Below, in pieces: positions 18,697-27,047 of a stretch of DNA of 64,000 nucleotides. Position numbers and translations under genes: made by a program. Origin of the DNA: Streptantibioticus_C sp963761325 (GTDB taxonomy: Bacteria > Actinomycetota > Actinomycetes > Streptomycetales > Streptomycetaceae); assembly GCA_963761325.1 (NCBI GenBank), contig CAVXGZ010000002.1, positions 1,364,001 to 1,428,000 of the forward strand. Direction: 5' to 3'. Each line of letters starts with the position of its first letter. The first letter of the stretch is position 1. The notes beneath the pieces were generated by a model. It worked only from the letters and a program-made list of their open reading frames with translations, was not told the DNA's origin and did not search any database.

Positions 18697-19095
18697 ATGA
18701 AGCGCGCTATCGCTGGGCTGCTGGCCGGTGCGGGTACCGTTGCGGCCGTCGCGGCTGCCGTCGTCGTGGGCCCCACCGCGGCCTTCGCCGCCACCCCGGT
18801 CCACCAGGGCTCGGTTGTCCCGGCGTCCGCCTGCACGGCGACCACCTCGGGCAACTCGGTCTCCGGCGGCTGTGAGATCTCGACGGAGCTCGGCACTTTC
18901 GGCGCCAGTTTCACCGGGACCTTCGGTTCCAACGGCATGGGCTCCGGCACCATCGTCCTCCAGGGCGGCGTGCTCGGAAACATGAACGGCACCTGGACCG
19001 GTGGCCCCTTCACCGGCGGTTCGGCCACCATCAGCTACACGGTGCACACCCCGGCCGGCCCGGTCAGCGGTTCCTTCCCGGTCAGCGTCAACTGA
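18697..19095 (+). CDS. Small secreted protein of unknown function
   Basis: A 132-residue protein whose ATG follows GGGAGGAC (18685-18692). The N-terminus is a classical Sec signal peptide: MKRAIAG, a long Ala/Val/Gly hydrophobic core, and a likely cleavage after AFA (near residue 32). The mature part is about 100 residues, rich in Gly, Thr and Ser with two Cys (ACTAT, GGCEI) that could form a disulfide; it looks like a small beta-rich extracellular protein. I do not recognise a family. It has its own upstream region and is bracketed by two strong terminators, so it is a monocistronic unit. Confidence 0.8.
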   Translation: MKRAIAGLLAGAGTVAAVAAAVVVGPTAAFAATPVHQGSVVPASACTATTSGNSVSGGCEISTELGTFGASFTGTFGSNGMGSGTIVLQGGVLGNMNGTWTGGPFTGGSATISYTVHTPAGPVSGSFPVSVN

Positions 19096-19118
19096 CGCGA
19101 CCGAACCGCGGCAAGTGA

Positions 19119-19159
19119 ACGGTGGTGCCCGACCAACTCTACTGGTCGGGCACCACCGT
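19119..19159. terminator. Hairpin terminator after the secreted protein gene
   Basis: A perfect 17-bp inverted repeat (acggtggtgcccgacca, 19119-19135; mate 19143-19159) with a 7-base loop, 24 bases downstream of the stop codon. Confidence 0.85.
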
Positions 19160-19240
19160 CATCCGGGCATCTTACCCACGTCGTCCTTGACCGGCACTCG
19201 TCCGGCGATCGATCGGCCGCCGGTCGTCGACAATGGTCGG

Positions 19241-20287
19241 GTGGACGAGTTCGAGCAGGCGTACCGGCGGGCCCTGGGCGCGGGAGAGGGCGCTGCCGAG
19301 TCGGATGCCGCCGCCTCCGTGCTGGCCGCCATCGGTGACGGATGGGACGCGGCCGGCCGGCGCGCGGCCGGACATGTCGCGCGGGAGTGCGCGGGCCGCG
19401 GATGGGGCGCGGCGGATCTGGTGCGGATGGCCGGACGCGAACTGACGTCACGTCACCAGCGCCTCGCCGCAGCCCTGGCACGTGACACCGATCCCGAACA
19501 GGGCGCCGAACTGGCGCGGTTCGCCAAGGACGAGCGGCTGGACCGCTTCTCCGCCGCCGCCATCCTGGTCGAATTGCTCTGCCTGTACGGCGGGTTGCCC
19601 CGGATCACCCCGCTCGCCCCGGCCGGCGCGGTGCCCGCGCGCGGCGAGTCCAAGGTGCTCGGCCGGATCCGCGCACTGCTCGCCAAGGCCGAGTCCACCG
19701 GCTTCCCGCAGGAGGCCGAGGCGCTGTCCGCGAAGGCCCAGCAGCTCATGGCCCGGCACAGCATCGACGAGATCCTGCTCGGCGGCGAATCGGCGGCCGG
19801 CGGTGGTCCCGGAGCCCGCCGCATCGGGGTGGACCGCCCCTACGAGGGCCCGAAGGCGCTCCTGCTGGACGCCGTCGCCGAGGCGAACCGCTGCGAGGCG
19901 GTCTGGTCCGCCGACTTCGGCTTCTCCACGGTCGTCGGCCACGAGCCCGGCCTCGACGCCGTCGAACTGCTCTACACCTCGCTCCTCGTTCAGGCCGACC
20001 GGGCGCTGCACCGCGGGCCGTCGCGCCGCAAGGACTTCCGCGAGTCCTTCCTGATCGCCTACGCCGCCCGCATCCGCGACCGCCTCACCGCCGCGACCGC
20101 CGCCGAGGTCGCCGCCCGGTCCGACGCCGCCGGCCTGCTGCCCGTCCTCGCCGCGCACGATCTCGCGGTGCGGACCGCCACCCGCCGCCTGTTCCCCACC
20201 ACGACCACCTCCCGCCTCAAGGGCCGCGACCCGGACGGCTGGCAGCAGGGCCGGGCGGCGGCCGACCAGGCCCGCCTGCGGAGCTGA
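19241..20287 (+). CDS. DUF2786 domain protein
   Basis: About 348 residues from GTG 19241 (DEFEQAYRRAL), the first plausible start with coding bias. The segment VLGRIRALLAKAESTGFPQEAEALSAKAQQLMARHSID, near residue 140, is the core of DUF2786, a domain found in bacteria and some phages beside zinc-metallopeptidase-like or DNA-associated proteins. The remainder is Ala/Arg-rich and helical with no catalytic motif I recognise. It is convergent with the MutS-like pair, leaving only 3 bases between the stop codons. Molecular function is unknown. Confidence 0.8.
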   Translation: MDEFEQAYRRALGAGEGAAESDAAASVLAAIGDGWDAAGRRAAGHVARECAGRGWGAADLVRMAGRELTSRHQRLAAALARDTDPEQGAELARFAKDERLDRFSAAAILVELLCLYGGLPRITPLAPAGAVPARGESKVLGRIRALLAKAESTGFPQEAEALSAKAQQLMARHSIDEILLGGESAAGGGPGARRIGVDRPYEGPKALLLDAVAEANRCEAVWSADFGFSTVVGHEPGLDAVELLYTSLLVQADRALHRGPSRRKDFRESFLIAYAARIRDRLTAATAAEVAARSDAAGLLPVLAAHDLAVRTATRRLFPTTTTSRLKGRDPDGWQQGRAAADQARLRS

Positions 20288-20290
20288 CCG

Positions 20291-21775
20291 TCAGGTGAAG
20301 ACCCGCCGGAACAGGTCCTCGCCGAAGCCGGTCGGCAGCGGCGCGCCGGCCGCCAGCTTGAAGGTGCGGGTCCCGTCCGGCCGGCGCTCGGCGCGGAGGA
20401 ACACCGCGTCGGGCCCGTACCGCTCGCGCAGGCCGTCCGCCAGGTCGAACAGGTGCGTGACGACGACCGCCTTCACGCCCGATTCCAGCAGGGCCCGCAG
20501 GATCTGCCGGGCCAGTTCGGAGCCCTCGCGCTCGTTGGTCGCCGCGAACGACTCGTTGAACAGCACGATCCCGCCGGGCGTCAACCGGTCGGCGATCGCG
20601 TTCATCCGGAGCAACTCCTCGTCCAGCTTGCCGCTCTCCATCCCGGCGTCCTCCTCCCGCCGGAAGTGGGTGAACAGCGCCTCGCGCAGGTCGGCGGCGA
20701 AGGAGCCGGCGCCGACGAACATGCCGCTCTGAGCCATCAGCTGGGCCAGCCCCACGCTGCGCAGGAACGTCGACTTGCCGCCCTCGTTCGCCCCGGTGAC
20801 CACGATCAGCGGTACGCCGTCGGCCGCCACGTCGTTGCCCACCACCCGCTCGTCGGTGCGCAGGCTCAGGCACACGTCGTACAGGCCGCGGCACTCCAGC
20901 ACGCAGCGGCCGCGCGGCGGCGTCGCGGGAAAACACAGCGGTTCGCCCTTGGCAGCCAGCCGTTCGTGCGCGTTGAGACAGCCGAGGTAGAAGGCCAGTT
21001 CGTCGCGGAGCCTGACGAAGAAGCCGAGGACGTGGTCGGCCGAGCGCGCCAGGGCGTCGGCGGCGAGGTCGACGCCCCGGTCGCGCAGCTGAGCCAGATC
21101 CCGTGCGGCGGCCTCGTCCCGGTCGGGCACCCGGTAGGTGTACGAGGGCGCGCCGCCCCGGGCGAGCCGCGCGCGCCAGCCCGGCTCGGCGGGCGGCCTG
21201 CGCAGCACGTAGCCGGCGCCCTTGCAGCCCGGCCCCAGTCCGGCGCTGACCAGTACGCCGTTCTTGAACCGCAGGCGCCGCAGGTGCTCTTCCACGGTCC
21301 GGAACCAGGCGTCGTCCAGCTCGGTCCTGAGCATCCCCAGCAGCCGGGTGAAGCCGGCGGACGTCCAGTCGGCCGGGTGGGCGTCGCAGATCGCGCGCAG
21401 GGCGCGCAGCTGACCGGTGAACAGCTCCATCACCTGCACGGCGCGGACCATGGTGTACTCCGGGCTGCGGATGAGGCTCGGCCAGATCCGCTGTTCCCGG
21501 GCGATCGAGTCGACGGCGATCCGGTACATCTCCCGCAGCACGTCGGGGTGCGCCAGGCAGTCGCGCAGGATCCGCTGCCGGTAGCCGATGACCTCGGGGT
21601 CGGTGAGCGGGTGCAGCACGACCCGCCGGACCACGTCGCGCACGCCCGCGTCCTGGCCGGCCATCGCGTCGAACAGCGTGTCCAGTCCGAGGTCCCGGAC
21701 CAGGTCGTCCTCCTGGTGAGGGGTGGCCGCCGACGGGTCGAAGTCGCGGTCCGGGTAGAGCAGGAACGCCTTCAC
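20291..21775 (-). CDS. MutS-related ATPase (second of a coupled pair)
   Basis: A 494-residue protein with the C-terminal MutS-type ATPase: Walker A TGANEGGKSTFLRS (near residue 300), then FVGAGSF and a Walker B-like segment GIVLFNESFAATNEREGSELA. There is no N-terminal mismatch-recognition domain; residues 1-280 are a helical lever-like region. The GTG start at 21775 overlaps the stop of the preceding gene (GTGA), indicating translational coupling. The Walker B acidic pair reads Asn-Glu instead of Asp-Glu. The pair may form a heterodimer; a role in mismatch repair is unproven. Confidence 0.85.
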   Translation of the reverse strand: MKAFLLYPDRDFDPSAATPHQEDDLVRDLGLDTLFDAMAGQDAGVRDVVRRVVLHPLTDPEVIGYRQRILRDCLAHPDVLREMYRIAVDSIAREQRIWPSLIRSPEYTMVRAVQVMELFTGQLRALRAICDAHPADWTSAGFTRLLGMLRTELDDAWFRTVEEHLRRLRFKNGVLVSAGLGPGCKGAGYVLRRPPAEPGWRARLARGGAPSYTYRVPDRDEAAARDLAQLRDRGVDLAADALARSADHVLGFFVRLRDELAFYLGCLNAHERLAAKGEPLCFPATPPRGRCVLECRGLYDVCLSLRTDERVVGNDVAADGVPLIVVTGANEGGKSTFLRSVGLAQLMAQSGMFVGAGSFAADLREALFTHFRREEDAGMESGKLDEELLRMNAIADRLTPGGIVLFNESFAATNEREGSELARQILRALLESGVKAVVVTHLFDLADGLRERYGPDAVFLRAERRPDGTRTFKLAAGAPLPTGFGEDLFRRVFT

Positions 21776-23343
21776 GAGGTCTCCCTCCCCGCGCGCGGCG
21801 CCCCGGAGCGGTCCGCGATCCGGCCGGCGAGCCGCTCGTAGCCGAGCCCGTACCGGTCGGCGAGGGTCTGCGCGTACGACAGGCCGTCCGCGGGCTTCCT
21901 CACCACCCGGAAGGTGCGCTTCGCCGGCTCGCCCGGCACCACGGTGCTCACCATGCTGACGGTGGCCTCGCCCAGCGAGGCCAGTTCGTCGACGAAGGTC
22001 ACGCACACGCACAGCAGATCGAGGTCGATGATCCGCCGCAGCACCCGGGTGCCGATGAACGCCGCGTCGCGCAGCGTGGTGGAGGTGAAGACCTCGTTCA
22101 TGACGACGACGCTGGAGGCGGTCGCCCGGCCCAGGATGTCGTGGATCCGGACCAGGTCGTCGCGGAGCTTGCCTTTGAGGTCGCCGGGATCCTCGCCGCG
22201 TTCGAAGTGGGTGAAGACCTCGTCGCACAGCAGGAGACGGGCCTCCCGGCCCGGCACCGGGCAGCCGAGCGCCGCCAGGTGGTGCAACTGGCCGAAGGCG
22301 CGGGCGAAGGTGGTCTTGCCGCCCTGGTTCGGGCCGGACACCACCAGGACGCGCTCGGCCCCGTCGAGCCGGAAGTCGTTCGGCACCACGGCGGCGTTCT
22401 CCTCGACGAGCCTGGCCGCCAGCGCGAGGTCGAACACCCCGCGGCCCATGACCTGCTTGGACCGGTCGTCGACCGCCGGATGGCAGAACGCCAGCCCGGC
22501 CGCCCCGAGCCGGTCGACCAGCCGCCGGTAGGCGACGTAGAACTGCGCCTCCCGGTCGAAGGTCGCGACGGTCTCGTCCAGGAAGTCGCGGTGCCGTTCG
22601 CCGTACCCGTCCAGCTCCGCGAAGACGTCGGGGAAGAGCAGCGCGACCCGGTCGAGGACGGCCTCCTCCACGCGGTCGAGCTCCACCCGGTCGCGGAAGT
22701 CGCCGCGGTGGTCGCCCGACTCGCCCTGCCGGAACCTCTCGAACGCGGCCAGCACCTCGCTGCCGTAGTCCTCCTCGCCGTCGTAGCGGGCCACCTTCAC
22801 CCGGCCGGCGGTGATGGTCATGCAGTAGCGCACCGCGGCCAGCCGCTCCCGCAACCCGCCGCTCTCGGCGACGAGCCCGGTGAACGCCCCGGATTCCGCG
22901 TAACCGGTCAGGGCGTCGCGGAAGCGCCGCAGGGCCCGGGAGCCGAGACGCGCGTCGTCCAACGTGTTCACCAGGCCCGACACCGCGGCGTGGTAGGCGT
23001 CGACCGCGGTCAGCAGCCAGCTGTCGCGCTGGTGGCGGTGGCGAAGCCGGCCGGCCTGTGCCAGGTGCCGCCGCGTCTCGCGCATCCGCCGGGCGAACGC
23101 GTCCACGCCGTCGGCCACCGCCGGGTCCTCCAGGTCGCGGAAGACCTCCTGCCGGAACGCCACGGCGTCCACGCTCCGCAGCCGGGCGTGGAAGAGCGGC
23201 GCGAGGTCGAACTCCTCGCGCCCGGCGGTGAGCCGGCCGACCAGCTGGTCGAGGTTCAGGTCGGCGAAGCAGCCGGGTTCCCCCCGCGCCGCCGCGGCGG
23301 CCGCCTCATCCGGATCCGTGAAAAGAATGCTGCTGAAAGCCAC
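21772..23343 (-). CDS. MutS-related ATPase (first of a coupled pair)
   Basis: A 523-residue protein from GTG 23343. The C-terminal ATPase has Walker A SGPNQGGKTTFARAFGQ, LLCDEVFTHFERGED, and a Walker B-like VVVMNEVFTSTTLRDAAF followed by a switch-region TFVDELASLG. Residues 1-300 are helical and resemble the core/lever of MutS without the mismatch-binding domain I. It is upstream of and overlaps the second MutS-like gene. As in the partner, the Walker B aspartate position is Asn. Substrate and partner DNA structures are unknown. Confidence 0.85.
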   Translation of the reverse strand: MAFSSILFTDPDEAAAAAARGEPGCFADLNLDQLVGRLTAGREEFDLAPLFHARLRSVDAVAFRQEVFRDLEDPAVADGVDAFARRMRETRRHLAQAGRLRHRHQRDSWLLTAVDAYHAAVSGLVNTLDDARLGSRALRRFRDALTGYAESGAFTGLVAESGGLRERLAAVRYCMTITAGRVKVARYDGEEDYGSEVLAAFERFRQGESGDHRGDFRDRVELDRVEEAVLDRVALLFPDVFAELDGYGERHRDFLDETVATFDREAQFYVAYRRLVDRLGAAGLAFCHPAVDDRSKQVMGRGVFDLALAARLVEENAAVVPNDFRLDGAERVLVVSGPNQGGKTTFARAFGQLHHLAALGCPVPGREARLLLCDEVFTHFERGEDPGDLKGKLRDDLVRIHDILGRATASSVVVMNEVFTSTTLRDAAFIGTRVLRRIIDLDLLCVCVTFVDELASLGEATVSMVSTVVPGEPAKRTFRVVRKPADGLSYAQTLADRYGLGYERLAGRIADRSGAPRAGRETS

Positions 23344-23493
23344 CGCGAACCGTACCTCCCGACTCGTGACCGCCGTCGGGCGGACACCTGGCGACCACCC
23401 GCCGCGGAGGCCATCGGCACGGGGGAGACGTGCGGGCAGGGGCGAGCCTCCTCGCCCGCCCCATCCTGCGCCCGCCGCCGCCCCCGACGCCAG

Positions 23494-23519
23494 GTCGTGT
23501 CTTGCGGATCTCGCCGGGC
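23494..23519. repeat. Possible terminal fragment related to the MITE-like element
   Basis: TCGTGTCTTGCGGATCT followed by CGCCGGGC resembles the outer end of the elements at 33173 and 34980 (GCGTGTCTTGCGGATCT...). No second end is visible nearby, so it would be a solo or decayed end just beyond the DUF2180 stop codon. Confidence 0.35.
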
Positions 23520-23520
23520 A

Positions 23521-23724
23521 TCAGGGCCGGGACGCGTCGTCACACACTCCGCACACCGCCCGCCTGGCGGCGCGCGGCAGCGTCGAGACGCCGACTCCGG
23601 CGTTGCGCTGGACGGTTCGCGTGGCGACCCTGGCGTGCTTCACGCACAGCGCCATACCGCACCCGTGGCAGACGGCCACGGCCGTGGTGTCGCGACTCTC
23701 GGTCGCGCAGTCGAAGCAGTTCAT
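23521..23724 (-). CDS. DUF2180 family small Cys-rich protein
   Basis: 67 residues from the ATG at 23724 (MNCFDCATES). Three Cys pairs (CFDC, CHGC, CGVC) suggest a zinc-ribbon-like or B-box-like fold. The opening MNCFDC and central AVAVCHGCGxxxC are typical of DUF2180, common in streptomycetes and near stress genes. An upstream in-frame extension to 23781 lacks the family sequence, so I reject it. A hairpin with a U-tract lies 120 bases upstream on its strand. Function unknown. Confidence 0.8.
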   Translation of the reverse strand: MNCFDCATESRDTTAVAVCHGCGMALCVKHARVATRTVQRNAGVGVSTLPRAARRAVCGVCDDASRP

Positions 23725-24199
23725 GATGTCGGTCCGTTCTCTTCGGGGTACGCGGATCGTGCCGAGAACAGGCGGAGACATGCGGTGACGAGAAGTACGA
23801 GGTCGGGATGGACCCGCGCGATCCGTCTCCCTGCACGCGAAAAAGCTCCTGGCACGCTACTGCTGCCAGGAGCCATCAGTCGTGAAGACGGTTCGGACCT
23901 CAAGGGCCCAGGCGGGTTCCATCGCCTTCTTCGAGTGAACGCTGTCCGTACTGTCCCGTCAAGCAGTTCTCCGCACGACCCGGTCGCACGTGCCTTGCCG
24001 GTGGATCCGGCACCACGTTGTCCTACTCCCGGACCCTCGGCAAGCACCCGGGGGCGGGCGCGCACAGGTGAACCCGGATGGCCGCACCGGCTCCGGACAC
24101 CGCGTCGTGGCGTTACCGGCCCGACGCCCTCCGGCCCGTCAAGGTGGGATCGCCGGCGGCGCAGCGCCGCGGTGACGGCACGACGGACGGAGAAGGACG
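23725..24199. other. Intergenic region between DUF2180 and the YciI/muconolactone-isomerase-like gene
   Basis: About 475 bases between divergent genes with no convincing coding sequence on either strand. It contains the hairpin with T-tract at 23840-23873 (see separate entry). Open frames through this stretch lack actinomycete codon bias. Confidence 0.5.
23840..23873 (-). terminator. Intrinsic-terminator-like hairpin with U-tract in the DUF2180 leader
   Basis: A 10-bp stem gctcctggca (23845-23854) / tgccaggagc (23864-23873) with a 9-base loop. Read on the minus strand it is followed by five T residues (complement of aaaaa at 23840-23844), the classic intrinsic terminator shape, rare in this GC-rich window. 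It lies upstream of DUF2180 rather than after a recognised gene, so it could be an attenuator or the end of a small RNA. Confidence 0.55.
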
Positions 24200-24496
24200 A
24201 TGAGGGAGTTCCTGGTCGAGATCACCACCGACATCCCCGAGGGCACCGACCCGGCCGAGGTCGACCGGCGCCGCGCGGCCGAGGCGGTCCGGTCCGGAGA
24301 GCTGGCCGCCGCCGGCCACCTCGTCCGGCTGTGGCGCCCGGTCGGCGAACTGCGCAGCATCGGCCTGTGGCGGGCCGCCGACGAGGGCGAACTGCACACG
24401 AAGGTCCTCGGCACCCTGCCCCTGCACGCCTGGATGACGCCCACGGTCACCCCGCTCGAGTCCCACCCCAACGACCCCGGCGCGGGCGGCCGGTGA
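24200..24496 (+). CDS. Muconolactone isomerase/YciI-like small protein
   Basis: 98 residues from ATG 24200 with AAGGA just upstream. MREFLVEITTDIPEG, then RSGELAAAGHLVRLWRP, GLWRAADEGEL, and LPLHAWMTPTVTPL match the muconolactone Delta-isomerase-like ferredoxin-fold family (dimeric alpha-beta barrel). Stand-alone members often have unknown substrates. No catechol pathway genes are adjacent, but the next gene on the same strand is an ene-reductase. A true muconolactone isomerase role is not supported. Confidence 0.8.
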   Translation: MREFLVEITTDIPEGTDPAEVDRRRAAEAVRSGELAAAGHLVRLWRPVGELRSIGLWRAADEGELHTKVLGTLPLHAWMTPTVTPLESHPNDPGAGGR

Positions 24497-24633
24497 CCGG
24501 GCCGCCGTCACACGCCGGATTGTGAACGGACGGTTTCATCCACCACCGACCCGGAATACCTGCGGTCCCGCGAGCGTCGATGCCAGGCGAAGTACGTTCC
24601 ACGACGCCGTTCGACCGAAGGACACCGTCCCTG

Positions 24634-25752
24634 ATGTCTGCCTTCTCCGCATCCGAAGCCACCGCCGCCGCCGAGACCCTGGCCCCGCTGCTCGCCCCCT
24701 ACTCGATAGCCGGCCTGACCCTGCGAAATCGTTTCGCCATGGCGCCGATGACCATGCAGCGCTCGCCGGACGGCGTCCCCGGCCCGTGGAGCGTCGACCA
24801 CTACCGGCCCGTCGCGGCCGGCGGCACCGGTCTGATCATCACCGAGGGCACGGTGGTCCGCGACCCCGCGTCGAGCTTCAGCAGCCGGGTGCCGCACTTC
24901 TTCGGCGCGGACGCGGGCGCCGGCTGGCGCACGGTCGTGGACGCCGTCCACGCCGAGGGCGCCGCGATCATCCCGCAGCTGTGGCACAACGGCGTCCTGC
25001 GCGGCGCGACCTCCGAGCGCCACCCCGAGGTGCCGTCCAGGAGCCCGTCGGGCGTGGATCTGGACGGTAAGCCGCTCGGCACCGCACTCACCACCGCCGA
25101 GATCGACTCGATCGTCGCGGACTTCGCTGAGTCCGCCGCCCTGGCCAAGGAGTGGGGCTTCGACGGCCTCGAACTGCACGGCGCCCACGGCTACCTGCTC
25201 GACGAGTTCGTCTGGCGCCCGACCAACCTGCGCACCGACCGCTACGGCGTCGGCGCCCGCACCGCCTTCCCCGCCGAGGTGGTCAAGGCGGTGCGCGCCG
25301 CCGTCGGCCCCGACTTCGCGATCGTCTACCGCTTCTCGCAGTGGAAGGCCGGGCACTACGACGCCCGCATCGCGGAAAACCCCGCCGAGCTGGAGGGCTT
25401 CCTGCGTCCGCTGCTCGACGCGGGTGTCGACGCCTTCCACCCCTCGACACGCCGCCACTGGCGCCCGGAGTTCACCGCCGACGACCCGCGGCTCGGCCTG
25501 GCCGGCTGGGTGAAGAAGATCGCCGGGACGCCGGTGATCGCGGTCGGCTCGGTCGGCGTGGACACCGAGTTCCACTCCGACGGCGCCCCGCTCGTCGACT
25601 CCCAGGCCGAGCGGCTGCGCCTGCTGGCCGAGCAGTTCGACCGCGGTGAGTTCGACGTCGTCGCGCTCGGCCGCGCGCTGCTCGGCGACCCGGCGTGGGT
25701 GGCCAAGGCCACCTCCGGCCGCGCCGACACGATCCTGCCGTACGAGGGCTGA
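24634..25752 (+). CDS. NADH:flavin oxidoreductase, Old Yellow Enzyme family
   Basis: 372 residues from ATG 24634 (MSAFSASEATAA); an upstream in-frame ATG at 24580 gives an atypical N-terminus. Family marks: LRNRFAMAPMTMQRS (FMN-binding start of the TIM barrel), PQLWHNGV, DGLELHGAHGYLLDEF with the HGAHGYL signature, RTDRYG, and the C-terminal FMN phosphate site VGSVG ... ALGRALLGDP. These FMN enzymes reduce activated C=C bonds with NAD(P)H. The substrate is unknown; it may be transcribed with the preceding small gene. Confidence 0.92.
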   Translation: MSAFSASEATAAAETLAPLLAPYSIAGLTLRNRFAMAPMTMQRSPDGVPGPWSVDHYRPVAAGGTGLIITEGTVVRDPASSFSSRVPHFFGADAGAGWRTVVDAVHAEGAAIIPQLWHNGVLRGATSERHPEVPSRSPSGVDLDGKPLGTALTTAEIDSIVADFAESAALAKEWGFDGLELHGAHGYLLDEFVWRPTNLRTDRYGVGARTAFPAEVVKAVRAAVGPDFAIVYRFSQWKAGHYDARIAENPAELEGFLRPLLDAGVDAFHPSTRRHWRPEFTADDPRLGLAGWVKKIAGTPVIAVGSVGVDTEFHSDGAPLVDSQAERLRLLAEQFDRGEFDVVALGRALLGDPAWVAKATSGRADTILPYEG

Positions 25753-25771
25753 CCCGGACGGCGGCGGGGGA

Positions 25772-25824
25772 GCGCGGCGGTTCCGGCGGGCCACGGGGGT
25801 GTCCGCCGGCCGCCGCGCCGGAAC
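25772..25824. terminator. GC-rich hairpin between convergent genes
   Basis: gcgcggcgg (25772-25780) can pair with ccgccgcgc (25810-25818), with an overlapping alternative gttccggcg/cgccggaac. It sits between the ene-reductase and the convergent Gfo/Idh/MocA gene, where a bidirectional terminator is expected. Confidence 0.5.
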
Positions 25825-25831
25825 GGGCCCG

Positions 25832-26851
25832 TCAGGCCGGCGCGTCCGGCGGGACGGCGTCGGCCGGGTAGCGGACGCCGGTCAGGTCCCGTACCGCGTC
25901 GAGCGTCCGCATCACCGCGAGGCTGCCGTCCAGCGGCACCAGCGGCGACTCCCGCGTACCGGCCCGCAGGCAGCGCATGACCTCGGCGGCCTCGTGCTGC
26001 AGGCCGTGCAGCCCGGTCGGCACGGTGACCTCCTGCGGATCACGGCCGGTCCGGTGCAGCACGAACCGGTCCGGTGCGAAGAAGCCCGCCGGCACGTCGA
26101 TGCGGCCGCTCGTGCCGGTGACCGACGCGGTGCACGGCGTCACACCCGTCAACGAGCAGTGCAGCAGCGCCATCGCGCCCGAGTCCCAGCCCAGCAGCAC
26201 ACCGGTGTCCAGATCGACGCCCTCGGGCGAGAGCACCGCGTCGGCGCGGATCCGGTCCGGCTCGCCGAGCAGCAACTGCGCGAACGAGACCGGATACACC
26301 CCGAGGTCCAGGAGCGCCCCGCCGCCGAGTGCCGGGTCGCGGATCCGGTGCTCGGGCGAGTGGGGTCCCCGGATGCCGAAGTCGGCCTGGACGGTGCGGA
26401 CCTCGCCGATCGCGCCGTCCCGCACCAGTTCCACCAGACGCCGCACGACCGGATCGCAGTACGTCCACATGGCCTCCATCAGGAACAGGCCGCGCTCGCG
26501 GGCGAGCGCCACCAACTCGGCCGCCTCGCGGACGTTGAGCGTGAACGCCTTCTCGCACAGCACGGGCTTCCCGGCCGCCAGCGCCAGCCCGGCGGCGGCC
26601 CGGTGCGCGGAGTGCGGGGTCGCCACGTAGACCACGTCCACGTCGTCGTCCGCGACCAGCTCCGACCACCGCCCGTACGCCCGCGGGACTGCGAAGCGGT
26701 CGGCGAACTCCCGTGCCGACGCCGCGCTTCGCGAGGCCACCGCGGCGATCCGCGCCCCGGCCAGCTCGCGCACGTCCTCGGTGAACCGGGCCGCGATCCC
26801 GCCGGTGGCGAGCACGCCCCAGCGCACCGGCCGTCCCTCGTCCGCCTCCAT
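25832..26851 (-). CDS. Gfo/Idh/MocA family NAD(P)-dependent oxidoreductase
   Basis: 339 residues from ATG 26851, preceded on its strand by GGAAGGAG. The N-terminal Rossmann motif is RWGVLATGGIAARFTEDV, followed by VVYVATPHSAH, GKPVLCEKAF (the conserved EKP-like catalytic Lys motif, here CEKA) and EAMWTYCDP. The C-terminal alpha/beta domain includes GGGALLDLGVYPVSF. The family oxidises or reduces sugars, inositols or related cyclic compounds. It stands alone, divergent from the PF04672 methyltransferase, so no pathway can be assigned. Confidence 0.9.
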   Translation of the reverse strand: MEADEGRPVRWGVLATGGIAARFTEDVRELAGARIAAVASRSAASAREFADRFAVPRAYGRWSELVADDDVDVVYVATPHSAHRAAAGLALAAGKPVLCEKAFTLNVREAAELVALARERGLFLMEAMWTYCDPVVRRLVELVRDGAIGEVRTVQADFGIRGPHSPEHRIRDPALGGGALLDLGVYPVSFAQLLLGEPDRIRADAVLSPEGVDLDTGVLLGWDSGAMALLHCSLTGVTPCTASVTGTSGRIDVPAGFFAPDRFVLHRTGRDPQEVTVPTGLHGLQHEAAEVMRCLRAGTRESPLVPLDGSLAVMRTLDAVRDLTGVRYPADAVPPDAPA

Positions 26852-27047
26852 CTGCGCTCCTTCCGTGGAAAGCCGTCGGCCGCGCCGGTACCCGGGTGCG
26901 GGCGGTGCGGACCCGCGAATTCGCACAACCTGCCTGTTCGCCATGGCAGTTGGCGGGAGTAAGGTCTGCCCCGGAGCTGCGGGGATGTCCGTGCTCCGGG
27001 TGATCATGTTGCACCATCCGAGCCCCACACGACCGGAGGCGGCCGAA

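Noticed and set aside
23725..23781. N-terminal extension of DUF2180
   Set aside because: The family begins at MNCFDC; the additional 19 residues look random.
23721..24065. A minus-strand frame upstream of DUF2180
   Set aside because: Arg/Ser-rich sequence without similarity; it spans the hairpin with T-run, so translation through it is unlikely.
22141..24525. A 794-codon plus-strand frame across the MutS-like gene and intergenic region
   Set aside because: Shadow of the minus-strand MutS-like gene; low-complexity composition and no ribosome binding site.
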